DNA of 64,000 bases, taken from NCBI RefSeq assembly GCF_017094505.1, contig NZ_CP064787.1:2418001-2482000 (forward strand), read 5' to 3'. The notes below the pieces were generated by a model. That model was not told the DNA's origin, searched no databases, and saw nothing but the letters and a program-made list of their open reading frames with translations. The position numbers and the translations under genes are program-made. Numbering within the stretch: position 1 is the first letter of the stretch; the number at the start of each line of letters is the position of its first letter. This document shows positions 33,516-42,198 of the stretch, piece by piece. Source of the stretch: Halapricum desulfuricans (GTDB lineage: Archaea > Halobacteriota > Halobacteria > Halobacteriales > Haloarculaceae).

Positions 33516-33785
33516 ATGGACCACAGTGGCTCAGTCAAGGTGCCGGACGGCAAACTCGTCGAGGTGGCCGTCTCCGGAACTGATCGGATCGAATCCGCTC
33601 GCATCACGGGTGACTTCTTCCTCGAACCGCCCGAGGCGCGAGCCGAACTCGAGGCCGCGATCGAGGGCCACTCCTTCGAGGTCGACCGCGAGGCGCTCGT
33701 GGCGTCGATTGAGAACGTCGACGCACGGCTCATCGGGTTCGAGGCCGGCGATCTGGCCGGGGCGACGCTGGAGGCGATCGAATGA
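33516..33785 (+). CDS. lplB: Lipoate-protein ligase C-terminal domain protein (LplB-like)
   Basis: 89 residues, starting MDHSGSVKVPDGKLVEVAVS. It matches the small accessory domain of bipartite archaeal lipoate ligase (KVPDGKLVEVAV, then RITGDFFLEPPEARAELEAA). In Thermoplasma the separate large and small chains are both needed to adenylate lipoate. Its stop overlaps the lplA start by 4 bases (ATGA), so the two chains are co-translated in near equal amounts. Confidence 0.85.
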   Translation: MDHSGSVKVPDGKLVEVAVSGTDRIESARITGDFFLEPPEARAELEAAIEGHSFEVDREALVASIENVDARLIGFEAGDLAGATLEAIE

Positions 33786-34528
33786 ACCTCCGCGTCGTCG
33801 ACACCGGCCGGTACAGCGAGCCGGTCCAGCAGGCGCTGGAACGCGTTCTGACCGACCGGCTGGCGGCGGGCGAGATCGAACCGACGCTGCGGTTCTGGTA
33901 CCGCGACGGCCCCGCGGTCCCGCTGGGTCGCTTCCAGGCCTACGCCGACGAGGTCGCGACCGACTACGTCGAGGAGCACGACATCGACGTCGTCCGCCGG
34001 ATCACCGGCGGCGGGGCGATGTACGTCGAACCGGGCGCGGTGATCACCTACTCGCTGTATCTCCCCCGCGAGGCCGTCTCGGGCGACGTCGAGGCCAGCT
34101 ACGCCGAACTCGATCAGTTCACGCTCGACGCGCTCCGGGACCTCGGACTGGAGGTCCGCCACGAGCCGTTGAACGACATCGCTCACCCGGAGGGCAAGAT
34201 CGGCGGGGCCGCCCAGCTCCGGACGGACGACGCCGTGCTCCACCACACGACGATGAGCTACGAACTGGACATCGCGGAGATGCTGCGCGTGCTCCGGATC
34301 GGCGAGCAGAAGGTCTCGGACAAGGCGATCACGTCTGCCGAAAAGCGCGTCGCCCGTATCAGCGACCACATCGATGCCGACCGTAGCGAGGTCATCGACG
34401 CGATGATCGACGCGGCGGCCGACCGGTACGACGTGTTCGAGGGTGGACTGTCCGAAACGGTGCTCACGGAGGCACGAGCGCTCGCCGACGAACAGTTCGA
34501 CACTGACGAGTGGAACCGACAGCTGTAG
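33782..34528 (+). CDS. lplA: Lipoate-protein ligase A, catalytic chain
   Basis: 248 residues of the LplA catalytic domain. Motifs are RRITGGGAMYVEPGAV (RRxxGGG), and HPEGKIGGAAQLRTDD with the catalytic Lys in KIGG. It activates lipoate with ATP and attaches it to a Lys of a lipoyl domain. Length is normal for the stand-alone archaeal form whose C-terminal domain is a separate gene (lplB, overlapping). The only lipoyl domain in the window is on the lpdA fusion. Confidence 0.92.
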   Translation: MNLRVVDTGRYSEPVQQALERVLTDRLAAGEIEPTLRFWYRDGPAVPLGRFQAYADEVATDYVEEHDIDVVRRITGGGAMYVEPGAVITYSLYLPREAVSGDVEASYAELDQFTLDALRDLGLEVRHEPLNDIAHPEGKIGGAAQLRTDDAVLHHTTMSYELDIAEMLRVLRIGEQKVSDKAITSAEKRVARISDHIDADRSEVIDAMIDAAADRYDVFEGGLSETVLTEARALADEQFDTDEWNRQL

Positions 34529-34640
34529 GAACGCCGGTCGAGGCGTGTCGGTCGATCACGCCCTCGATAGAAGCAATTCTTGCACTGAAAACCATTTATA
34601 AATACGTTTATTGTGCTGGCGGCCATTCGATAAACCGGAT

Positions 34641-34979
34641 ATGGCATCTCCAGAAGACGAAGTCGCGGAGAAAAAACAGACCGTACAGGAATTCGCCGGG
34701 GAAGCACGATCCGTCGAGTCGTTCCTGGGATTCGTCCATTCAGCCGAGGAAGACGGCGCGCTGGACGCGAAAACGAAGGAACTGATGTCGCTCGCACTGG
34801 GCGTCACGCTGCGCTGTGAGGACTGCATCGTCTGGCACCTCGACGCCGCGCTGCAAGCGGGCGCGACCGAAGACGAAGTCGTCGAAGCGCTCGAGATCGC
34901 GGTCGTCATGGGCGGCGGCCCGGCACTGATGTACGCCACCGAAGCCTACGAGACGCTGCAGGCGTTCGATCTCGACTGA
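34641..34979 (+). CDS. AhpD-like carboxymuconolactone decarboxylase-family protein
   Basis: 112 residues from MASPEDEVAEKKQTVQEF; the frame is open 30 bases further up to an ATG at 34611. It has the AhpD active-site pattern RCEDCIVWHLDAAL (CxxC followed by His, residues about 59-65) within the all-helical fold. Bacterial AhpD takes electrons from a lipoylated subunit and lipoamide dehydrogenase and gives them to a peroxiredoxin. Its own promoter has TTTATAAAT about 50 bases before the ATG. Confidence 0.88.
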   Translation: MASPEDEVAEKKQTVQEFAGEARSVESFLGFVHSAEEDGALDAKTKELMSLALGVTLRCEDCIVWHLDAALQAGATEDEVVEALEIAVVMGGGPALMYATEAYETLQAFDLD

Positions 34980-35153
34980 CGCTGGTCGCTATACGTTCGT
35001 ACAGGTATTCGACACGACGGGTGACGGATCGTTTCGAAATCGTGTAGCCGCCAGTATAAGACCGGTTCCCGTCGATCGCTTCGGGTGCGTATTTTTCTCG
35101 GAGCGTTCGCCACCAGTAGTTTTTCCTCTCAGCCGTCCTGTGCTCCGTCCGCA

Positions 35154-35912
35154 ATGCGACGGTTTGCCCTCCGAACGACGCTGGTCCTGTATGCGGCGCT
35201 GCTGATCGCCCCGCTGGGGGCGTTGCTTCCGGGCAACGAGTGGGCGCTGTCCGTCGCGGCCAGCGCCGTCGGCGCAGTCGTCGGAACGGTCGCGACCGAC
35301 GCTCGTGACCCCGAAACGTTCGTCCACACGGCACCCCGTGGTCTCGCCGGCGTCCTCCTCCCGCTGGCGTGGCTCGTCCCGGCAGTGACACGCGCCGAGT
35401 CGGTCGTCTCGGTGTTCGTCAGCCCGTGGTTTCTCGGGTCGATCGCCGCCCTCGCGTGGTTCGTCGCGCTGTTGCTCGGCCACGAGGTCCGACAGCACCG
35501 ACTGCAGGAGCGGCTGACGACAGTCGTCTCCTTCGAGGCCGGCCCGCCCGAGAACGTCCGTCGCCAGACGAAATACGCAGTCGGCGTCTTTCTGGCCGCG
35601 ACGACCGCTATCGTCGTCGCCGTCGTCCTTATCGGCGGGGACGCGGAACCGACGTCGTTCGTCTGGCTGCCCGCTATGCTTGCGGTGTGGCTCAGCCTGT
35701 TCACCGACCAGAAACAGTCCGTCGAGATCACCGACGAGGGGATCTTCGCACAGAGAACACTCCACGACTGGGAGACGATCGACGGCTACGAGCGCGGCGA
35801 CGACGCCCTCGAGATCACGCGCACGGACTGGTATCGCGCCACGATGCGGTTCGATCCCCACCACATCGACGACATCGACGCCGTGACCGACGCGCTCGAC
35901 CGCTACGTCTGA
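35154..35912 (+). CDS. Membrane protein with C-terminal PH-like domain
   Basis: 252 residues from MRRFALRTTLVLYAALLIAP; upstream ATG at 35085 is rejected as non-conserved. Four to six membrane segments are followed by a C-terminal part with beta character (SVEITDEGIFAQRTLHDWET) like bPH/YdbT-type domains. Function unknown. It converges on the phosphomannomutase gene with a 10-bp overlap of 3' ends. Confidence 0.7.
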   Translation: MRRFALRTTLVLYAALLIAPLGALLPGNEWALSVAASAVGAVVGTVATDARDPETFVHTAPRGLAGVLLPLAWLVPAVTRAESVVSVFVSPWFLGSIAALAWFVALLLGHEVRQHRLQERLTTVVSFEAGPPENVRRQTKYAVGVFLAATTAIVVAVVLIGGDAEPTSFVWLPAMLAVWLSLFTDQKQSVEITDEGIFAQRTLHDWETIDGYERGDDALEITRTDWYRATMRFDPHHIDDIDAVTDALDRYV

Positions 35913-37267
35913 TCGATCTCCGACACCGTCGCTTCGACGACCGATTGCACGTCCGCGAGCAACTCGTCGGCGGCCTCGCTCTCGACGTAGATCCGGACGT
36001 ACGGTTCGGTCCCGCTCGGCCGGACCAGCGTCCAGGCCCCGTCCGGGAACGACAGGCGCACGCCGTAGTCGAGGGTGGCCTCGGCGCCGGGGAATGCCTC
36101 CGGAAGGCGCGTTTCGAGCCGGTCCATCACCGCCGATTTATGCGCGTCCGGACAGCGTACCGGGTCCTTCCGGTAGGGTCGTTCGGTGACTGGTTCGCGC
36201 AACGTCTCGAGGCCGTTCGCGGCGACCAGACGCGCGAACACGGCCGCGCTGGCGACGCCGTCGATCCACCCGCCGAGCTGGGGGTGGACGTGTTTCCAGG
36301 GCTCGGCGGCGAAGACGACAGCCGTCCCGTCGGCGGCCGTCGCCCGGATCTCGGCGATCCCCTCGTGGAGCACTCCGAGGCCCGTGCGTTCGATGCGGCC
36401 GCCGGCGGCCGCGACGCGCTCGTCGATCCGCTCGGAGGCGTTGGGCGTCGTCAGCACGACCGGATCGGCCGCGTCGCTGGCGCTGACGTAGTGTTCCGCG
36501 AGGATCGCCAGCACGGTGTCCTCGTGGACGATCGCGCCGTCGCCGTCGACGATCACGATCCGATCGGCGTCGCCGTCGTGACCGATCCCCAGCTCGACGG
36601 CGTCATGTGCAGCGACGAACTCGCGCAGGCCGGTCAGCGTCTCGGGCGTCGGCTTGCTCCCTCTGGCGTCGAAGTGACTGTCGACGTTCGCGTTGAGCGC
36701 TCGCACCTCGGCCCCGAGTTCGTACAGTACCTGCGGCGTCGCGAGCGAGGCCATCCCGTTCCCGCAGTCGATCGCGACGCCGAGTCCGTCCAGTGGTCGG
36801 CCGTGTCCGCGAGCGTACTCGACGATCGCTTCGCGGTACGCCCCGAGCACGTCCGCGCGTTCGACGGTCCCCCACTCGTCCCAGGGTACCGGCTCGAGGC
36901 CGCCCTCGACGCGGCGCTCAATCCGGTCCTCGGCGTCGCCGTCGAACTCGACGCCGTCGACGAACAGCTTGATTCCGTTGTCTTCCGGCGGGTTGTGACT
37001 GGCTGTTAGCATGACGCCGTACCGGCCGCGAGACGCCCACGCAAGCGTCGGCGTCGGCACCTGTCCCAGTCTGCGGACGCGAGCCCCGGCCGATTCGACG
37101 CCGGCCTCGACGGCCGCGGCCAGCGCGCTCCCCGACTGACGGCCGTCCCGGCCGACGACCACCGTCTCCGCCTCGCGGCCGACGGCCCGCCCGACCGACA
37201 GTGCGAGTTCCGGCGTGACAGTCTCCTCGACGGGGCCCCGTATCCCGGCCGTTCCGAACAGCTCCAT
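35903..37267 (-). CDS. Phosphoglucomutase/phosphomannomutase family protein
   Basis: 454 residues from MELFGTAGIRGPVEETVTPE; a longer frame to the ATG at 37354 would read through a tandem repeat. Features: active-site Ser in MLTASHNPPEDNGIKLF (about residue 93), metal loop GHDGDADRIV (about residue 221), sugar loop VVFAAEPWKH and phosphate loop VRPSGTEPYVRIYVES. It interconverts sugar 1- and 6-phosphates for glycan and central metabolism. The promoter region holds three 30-bp tandem repeats. Confidence 0.93.
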   Translation of the reverse strand: MELFGTAGIRGPVEETVTPELALSVGRAVGREAETVVVGRDGRQSGSALAAAVEAGVESAGARVRRLGQVPTPTLAWASRGRYGVMLTASHNPPEDNGIKLFVDGVEFDGDAEDRIERRVEGGLEPVPWDEWGTVERADVLGAYREAIVEYARGHGRPLDGLGVAIDCGNGMASLATPQVLYELGAEVRALNANVDSHFDARGSKPTPETLTGLREFVAAHDAVELGIGHDGDADRIVIVDGDGAIVHEDTVLAILAEHYVSASDAADPVVLTTPNASERIDERVAAAGGRIERTGLGVLHEGIAEIRATAADGTAVVFAAEPWKHVHPQLGGWIDGVASAAVFARLVAANGLETLREPVTERPYRKDPVRCPDAHKSAVMDRLETRLPEAFPGAEATLDYGVRLSFPDGAWTLVRPSGTEPYVRIYVESEAADELLADVQSVVEATVSEIDQT

Positions 37268-37290
37268 ACCCGGGGTTGCTTCGCCGACGG

Positions 37291-37380
37291 TAAATAGACT
37301 GTCGGCTGTGCCGTCACCGAGCAATAGACTATCGGATATGTCGTCACCGAGCAATAGACTATCGGATATGTCGTCACGGG
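37291..37380. repeat. Three tandem 30-bp units at the phosphomannomutase promoter
   Basis: Units at 37291-37320, 37321-37350 and 37351-37380. Units 2 and 3 differ at two positions; unit 1 is more diverged. On the gene strand each unit has GTCTATT; in the proximal unit this reads TCTATTTA and is about 25-30 bases before the ATG at 37267, a good TATA position for a leaderless mRNA. So the array looks like a triplicated core promoter. Confidence 0.75.
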
Positions 37381-37410
37381 AGAGGCCCGCGAGACTGCAG
37401 ACCCGCCGGC

Positions 37411-38133
37411 CTAGATGTCGTAGTCGTCGTAGGTCGTGATGTCGACGCCCTCGGACGTCACTTCGGCGACGCAGAGTCCGTTCCCTGACCCGGTGTCGCG
37501 CTCGGCGGCCGCCTCGATCGAGACGGCGGCGACCTCGGTGGCCTCCTCGATGCTCATGTCCGGCTCGTACCGGTCCTCGAGGGTCCCGTAGGCGACGGTC
37601 AGCCCGGAGCCCGTGACGGTGTAGTCGTCCTCCATGACGCCGCCGGCGGGGTCGACGCTGTAGACGTGACTGCCCGCCTCGTCGATGCCGCCCAGGATCG
37701 GGTTGATCGCGAGGAACGGCCCGCCGCGGGCGAAGTTACCCGCGAGCGTCGACAGCGCCTGCATGCTCATGTTCTTCCCGCGGCGCGCCTCGTAGAGGTT
37801 GACCTCCGCGCGCAGCGTCCGGATGAACGACTGGGCACCGCCGACGCTGCCGACGAGGGTAAGCGCGGCCGTCGGGTGGATCTGTTCGACCTTCTGGACG
37901 TTCTTGTTCGAGACGAAGCGCCCGCCGAGGCTGGCGCGCCGGTCGGTGGCGACGACGACGCCGTCCTCGGTCGCGATGCCGATCGTCGTCGTCCCGGTCT
38001 TGTTGACGGCTTCCTCGTCGCGGTCGCCGCTGGGGAGCGATCCCAGCTGCGGTTCGTAAGGCGAGTCCAGCTGTCGACCGCCGGTGTGGGGGCGGTCCTG
38101 TGAGAACTCCGGTCCCGAGTGTGGGTCGTGCAT
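37411..38133 (-). CDS. psmB: Proteasome subunit beta
   Basis: 240 residues. A propeptide of about 45 residues (MHDPHSGPEFSQDRPHTGGR...EEAVNKTG) is cut at Gly to expose the catalytic Thr in TGTTTIGIATEDGVVVATDR. The Lys in ASLGGRFVSNK and the Asp/Gly core GSVGGAQSFIRTL are present. It is the proteolytic chain of the 20S core with an alpha-subunit encoded elsewhere. The start MHDPHSG is upstream of a typical haloarchaeal propeptide. Confidence 0.96.
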   Translation of the reverse strand: MHDPHSGPEFSQDRPHTGGRQLDSPYEPQLGSLPSGDRDEEAVNKTGTTTIGIATEDGVVVATDRRASLGGRFVSNKNVQKVEQIHPTAALTLVGSVGGAQSFIRTLRAEVNLYEARRGKNMSMQALSTLAGNFARGGPFLAINPILGGIDEAGSHVYSVDPAGGVMEDDYTVTGSGLTVAYGTLEDRYEPDMSIEEATEVAAVSIEAAAERDTGSGNGLCVAEVTSEGVDITTYDDYDI

Positions 38134-38192
38134 ACCCGACGGCTACTGGCCCGCCGTTGATAAAGGCTCCCGTTGTCGCCGCTCCGGTCCCG

Positions 38193-38801
38193 TCACCGCA
38201 GGTCGCCCATCGCATAGTAGAACCGCTGGAGCGCGGTGACGTGACCGACGACCGCGAAGACGATCAGCAGCCACCCGATGACCGTGAACCCCCGGATCGG
38301 GTCGGTGAGGCCGACTGCGAGCGCGCCGACGACGCCGATCAGCGCGAGCCGGTCGGCCCGTCCCAGGAGGCCGCCGTACACCCGATCGAGACCGACCGCC
38401 TGGGCCTGCGTTCCGAGATACGAGGTCATCAACACGCCCGTCACCGCGGCCAGCCCGAGGTCGTACCGGCCGATCCCGGCCGCGAGTCCGGCGATGATCA
38501 GGATGTCGGCGTAGCGATCGAGGACGTGATCCAGCAGGTCGCCGGCCTCGGAGGCGGCGTCGAGTCGGCGGGCAAGCGCGCCGTCGAGCAGGTCGAGCCA
38601 GCCGTTGACGAACACGAGCACGGCGCCGATGCCGTACAACAGCGGCTCGTCGCCGCCGAGATAGAACGCCCCGGCCGCGGCCGCGGCCACGGCGATCGCG
38701 AGGACGCTCACGCCGTTGGGGGTGAGGCCGAGTCTCGCTGCGGCGGTCACGAACGGTTCGAGCGCGCGATCGGCGAGCGAGCGGTATCTATCCAGTGTCA
38801 T
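38193..38801 (-). CDS. CDP-alcohol phosphatidyltransferase
   Basis: 202 residues with the family motif D-x2-D-G-x2-A-R-x8-G-x3-D-x3-D visible as DLLDGALARRLDAASEAGDL followed by LDHVLDRYAD. Six membrane helices. It transfers a polar alcohol onto a CDP-activated archaeal lipid (archaetidyl type) at the membrane. Which head group cannot be told. It ends 59 bp before the psmB start side and lies after the AK6-like gene on the same strand. Confidence 0.9.
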   Translation of the reverse strand: MTLDRYRSLADRALEPFVTAAARLGLTPNGVSVLAIAVAAAAAGAFYLGGDEPLLYGIGAVLVFVNGWLDLLDGALARRLDAASEAGDLLDHVLDRYADILIIAGLAAGIGRYDLGLAAVTGVLMTSYLGTQAQAVGLDRVYGGLLGRADRLALIGVVGALAVGLTDPIRGFTVIGWLLIVFAVVGHVTALQRFYYAMGDLR

Positions 38802-38816
38802 CGTGGTCGATTGTCG

Positions 38817-39326
38817 TCATCGCAGGTAATCGGTGTAATCGACGGTTCCGGCACTCGGTTCGCGCTCGCCGGCGATCACGGCGTCGATCTCGGCCGCGAC
38901 CGCCTCGGGCGTGCGATCAGTCGTGTCGATCTCGTAGACGGCGTCTTCACCGTGGTTCTGGACGGCGTGACCGAGTATCACGTCCAGCGCCTCACTTTCG
39001 GCGTTCTCGCGGGCAGACTCGGCCGACTCGCCGCGCTCTCGAAGCCGGCGTTCGATCACCTCGGGCGCACACCGCAGGACGATCACCCGGTCGGCGTCGA
39101 ACTCGTGAGCCAGATGGGACTCGACGACGACGTCCTCGCGGTCGTCCAGCCACGACGCGACGGCGTCCAGATCGGTTATCAGCGTGTCTCGCTCGTCGTC
39201 GCGCCCGGTCGTCAGCTCCCGCTCGCGGATGACCTCGTTGAGGTGGATCACCTCGAAGTCTGACGCGAGCAGGTCCGTCGCGGTCGTCTTGCCCGTCCCG
39301 GGCGTCCCGGTGACTGCGACTCTCAT
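38817..39326 (-). CDS. AK6/Fap7-type adenylate kinase family protein
   Basis: 169 residues. P-loop GTPGTGKTTATDLLASDF starts at residue 7, and a short lid region is present with CAPEVIERRLRERG. This is the AK6/Fap7 group, whose eukaryotic member aids 40S ribosome maturation. It lies 6 bp after hisC and 15 bp before the CDP-alcohol transferase, all on the minus strand, so an operon is likely. Confidence 0.9.
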   Translation of the reverse strand: MRVAVTGTPGTGKTTATDLLASDFEVIHLNEVIRERELTTGRDDERDTLITDLDAVASWLDDREDVVVESHLAHEFDADRVIVLRCAPEVIERRLRERGESAESARENAESEALDVILGHAVQNHGEDAVYEIDTTDRTPEAVAAEIDAVIAGEREPSAGTVDYTDYLR

Positions 39327-39332
39327 CCCAGG

Positions 39333-40415
39333 TCACCCCCGGACATCCGCCAGCACCTCGTTGATCGTCTCGACGGCGCGGGGCGTCTCCTCGCGCGTGC
39401 CGGTCGTGATCCGGATGTGTTCGGGCAGACCGAAGCTCGTGCAATCCCGAACGATGACGCCCTCGCGCTGGCAGGCGTCGGCCACCGCCCCGGCGTCTCC
39501 GACCTTCGCGAGGACGAAGTTCCCCCCGCTCTCCCAGGTCTCGGCGTCGAGGTGCTCGCGGATGTACGCCCGGCCCCAGCGGGCGGTCTCGATCGTCTCC
39601 TCGAGGAACGCATCGTCGTCCAGCGCGGCCAGTCCGGCCCGACAGGCGATCTCGCTGGCCGCGAAGGGCGTGTTCACGCGGGCGTAGGCGTCGCCCCACT
39701 CCTCGGGAACGATCGCGTAGCCGAGCCGGATCCCCGCGAGCCCGTAGGCCTTCGAGAACGAGTGGAGCAGGGCCACGTCGTCGCGCTCGCGGACGAGGCC
39801 GATCTTGCTCTCCCGCTCGCTGAACGGCTCGTAGGCCTCGTCGACGACGACCAGCGTCTGCTCGTCGGTCGCCTCGGCGATCCGTTCGACCTCCGCTATC
39901 GTGACCTCCGAGCCGGTCGGGTTGTGCGGGCTGGTCAGGTAGACGATCCGGTGGCCGTCGTAGGCCTCCAGCACGCGCTCGGGCGACTGCTGGAAGCCCT
40001 CGGCCTCAGAGAGTTCGAAGGTCTCGACGGTGCCGTGGTGGTACTTCGCGCTCATCCCGTGATAGGTGAAGTCGGGGTCGGGCACGAGCACGGCCTGACC
40101 CGGCTCCAGTAACGCACGCGAGAGGTAATCGAGCGCGCCGTCGCCGCCGTTTGCCAGCCAGATCTGCTCGTCGCTGACGTCCCACGCCTCGGCGAGTTTC
40201 GCGATCAGGTCGGTATGAGAGGATTTCGGATAGTAGTGGACTGCTTCGGCGACGTCGCGAATGGCTTCGACGGCCTTCGGCGAGGGACCGAGCGAATTCT
40301 CGTTCGAGGAGAGTTTGATCAACTCGTCCGGGTCCAGACCGAGCTCCCGGGCGACTTCCTCGACTCCTCGTCCCGCCCGGTAGACCGAGTGCATCGAGAG
40401 GTCCCGTGGTTCCAT
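39333..40415 (-). CDS. hisC: Histidinol-phosphate aminotransferase
   Basis: 360 residues from MEPRDLSMHSVYRAGRGVEE; upstream in-frame ATG at 40532 is rejected. PLP aminotransferase fold I: substrate loop KLSSNENSLGPSP, YLTSPHNPTGSE (Asn-Pro), VVVDEAYEPF (PLP Asp), HSFSKAYGLAGIRLGY (Schiff-base Lys). It makes histidinol phosphate from imidazole-acetol phosphate. Other his genes are not in the window, as is common in haloarchaea. Confidence 0.94.
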   Translation of the reverse strand: MEPRDLSMHSVYRAGRGVEEVARELGLDPDELIKLSSNENSLGPSPKAVEAIRDVAEAVHYYPKSSHTDLIAKLAEAWDVSDEQIWLANGGDGALDYLSRALLEPGQAVLVPDPDFTYHGMSAKYHHGTVETFELSEAEGFQQSPERVLEAYDGHRIVYLTSPHNPTGSEVTIAEVERIAEATDEQTLVVVDEAYEPFSERESKIGLVRERDDVALLHSFSKAYGLAGIRLGYAIVPEEWGDAYARVNTPFAASEIACRAGLAALDDDAFLEETIETARWGRAYIREHLDAETWESGGNFVLAKVGDAGAVADACQREGVIVRDCTSFGLPEHIRITTGTREETPRAVETINEVLADVRG

Positions 40416-40621
40416 ACTCGGGGCAAGCGGGCGGTGGGCCTTAAGCGTGCTCAAGGCGCCCTGTCGCGCTGTCGACGATATCGGCGTATGATGATCGTTG
40501 CTACAACTCAATGCAGGGCGCCTGCTCCACAACGGACAGTCGCGATGGCAGACGATTATAACTGCTTATTCTTTACCGATATTTTAATGCAGATATAAAT
40601 TTCAGGGTTTTCACCTTCGAG

Positions 40622-40852
40622 CTACGTATCGAGACCCAGTGCGACGACCCACAGCCCGATCAGGACGACAAAGAGCCCACCCCGCCGTGTGATCTTCACC
40701 TTCCATTCGGCGGGCTCGACTTTCGACAGTCGACGTTTGCTCCCGATGGCGTCAAGTTGCTCCTCGAATCGGGAAATCCGGTACGGCTTCCACACCATCA
40801 GAAGACCCCATATCGTTATCATAACCCCAAAGACAAACAGACTGGCCTCCAT
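40622..40852 (-). CDS. Small two-helix membrane protein
   Basis: 76 residues. Hydrophobic segments at about 4-22 (LFVFGVMITIWGLLMVW) and 57-74 (GLFVVLIGLWVVALGL) flank a basic middle (SKRRLSKVEPAEWKVKITRR), predicted to face the cytoplasm. Family not recognised. It is divergent from the cheC-like gene. The AT-rich 200 bp between it and hisC show no further gene. Confidence 0.6.
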   Translation of the reverse strand: MEASLFVFGVMITIWGLLMVWKPYRISRFEEQLDAIGSKRRLSKVEPAEWKVKITRRGGLFVVLIGLWVVALGLDT

Positions 40853-40970
40853 AGATATCCATCCACGATACTCGAAAATATGCTTTCTGATTCTCTTTCC
40901 TCATCGAATGCAACGAGTACGATCTTGACCGAAACGACTACCACGCGAGACGCTGATTCACCGATAGGGA

Positions 40971-41606
40971 ATGCCGCTGCTGATCGACATCCGGAAGCTC
41001 CGGATTATCAATACGCTGATGAAACGCGGGACGGAGAACGTCACGCGATCGCTGTCGTCGCTGGCCGACGTCGACGCGGACGTCGAGATCACGAGCCTCT
41101 CGTTCGTCGAGCCCAGCGACATCGCCGCCGAGATCGGCACCGACGAGATCTACAGCGCGTCGATCGACCTCCGGGAGCCCCCCTACGGCGTCTTCCTGCT
41201 CACGTTCCCGCCCGCCACGGCCGCGGAGATGGCGACGCTGATGACCGGATCGCCCGTCGAAGGCGAGTTCAACCGACTCCAGAAGAGCGCCCTCCAGGAG
41301 ATGTGTAACATACTCACGTCGGGATTCATCGACGGGATGGCGAACACGCTGGGGACGACTATTGACATGGAGACTCCGAAACTCGAGTATTCGAACGGCG
41401 CGACCGTCGCCGAGGAGACCCTCTCGCACGTCCGGCGGGACGCGCTCTCGATCGTCCTCGACTCGATGATCGACGTCGCCGAGGAGGACGCCGCGTTCAA
41501 GATCCGGATCTTCCTGGTCCCCGATCCCGGATCGTTCGTCAACCTGCTCGATCACCTCAGCGTCGATGAGATCTCCGATCGGACCGAGTCCGCCGGTTCG
41601 CTGTGA
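40971..41606 (+). CDS. cheC: CheC-like chemotaxis phosphatase (orphan)
   Basis: 211 residues starting MPLLIDIRKLRIINTLMKRG. One CheC/FliY helix is clear: RLQKSALQEMCNILTSGFIDGMANTL with the catalytic Glu and Asn. The second half, SHVRRDALSIVLDSMIDVA, lacks an evident E-x2-N set, so it is a one-active-site type. CheC removes phosphate from CheY. No cheY, cheA or receptor gene is nearby, so it acts away from the main che cluster. Confidence 0.87.
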   Translation: MPLLIDIRKLRIINTLMKRGTENVTRSLSSLADVDADVEITSLSFVEPSDIAAEIGTDEIYSASIDLREPPYGVFLLTFPPATAAEMATLMTGSPVEGEFNRLQKSALQEMCNILTSGFIDGMANTLGTTIDMETPKLEYSNGATVAEETLSHVRRDALSIVLDSMIDVAEEDAAFKIRIFLVPDPGSFVNLLDHLSVDEISDRTESAGSL

Positions 41607-41660
41607 TCGCCTGTATCGGGATCCTCCACATTCAAGGACGCGCCGCCCTCGAACGCGAAT

Positions 41661-42122
41661 ATGGATCCTGAACTCGCCGGGCTATACGCGTTGCACGTGC
41701 TGTTTGCCGGGCTCTGGACCGGCGCTGTCGTCTTCGTGACGTGGGCCGTCCTGCCGCTCGCTCGCGACGGTGACCTCGACGCACAGCCGCTCGAATCGAT
41801 CGCCGGCCGGGTGAAACGTCTCTCGCGGATCAGCGCCGTCCTGCTTGCGTTGACCGGTGTCCGGATGGCGATGGTACTCGACTATACCGAGACGACCGTC
41901 CTTTTCGAGACGACGCGCGGATATCTGCTGGTCGGGATGGTCACCCTCTGGCTGGTGCTGATGGGGGTCGTCGAGGTCGGCGCGAGCAAGCTGGCCGACG
42001 GGACCGGCCGCCGGAAGGTCCGCGAGCCGGCGCGCAACGCCCGTCCGTTCTTCCTCGGGGCGACGGTCGTCGCCGCGCTGTTGCTCGTCGACGCCGGCCT
42101 GCTGGCTGCCGGGACGCTGTAA
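41661..42122 (+). CDS. Four-helix membrane protein (CopD-like or DUF)
   Basis: 153 residues. Hydrophobic segments at about residues 8-33, 52-68, 82-107 and 129-150, with the first reading LYALHVLFAGLWTGAVVFVT, a pattern seen in CopD-like membrane proteins. A weak match, not an assignment. No conserved His set for metal or heme is clear. It ends 76 bp before the vapB-like gene. Confidence 0.65.
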   Translation: MDPELAGLYALHVLFAGLWTGAVVFVTWAVLPLARDGDLDAQPLESIAGRVKRLSRISAVLLALTGVRMAMVLDYTETTVLFETTRGYLLVGMVTLWLVLMGVVEVGASKLADGTGRRKVREPARNARPFFLGATVVAALLLVDAGLLAAGTL

Positions 42123-42198
42123 GTCGTAACGAGCTAACTGATATTTTCCCATGCGAGCAGCTGTTACATCTATAGTATTACAGCAGGTATTACGAAGC

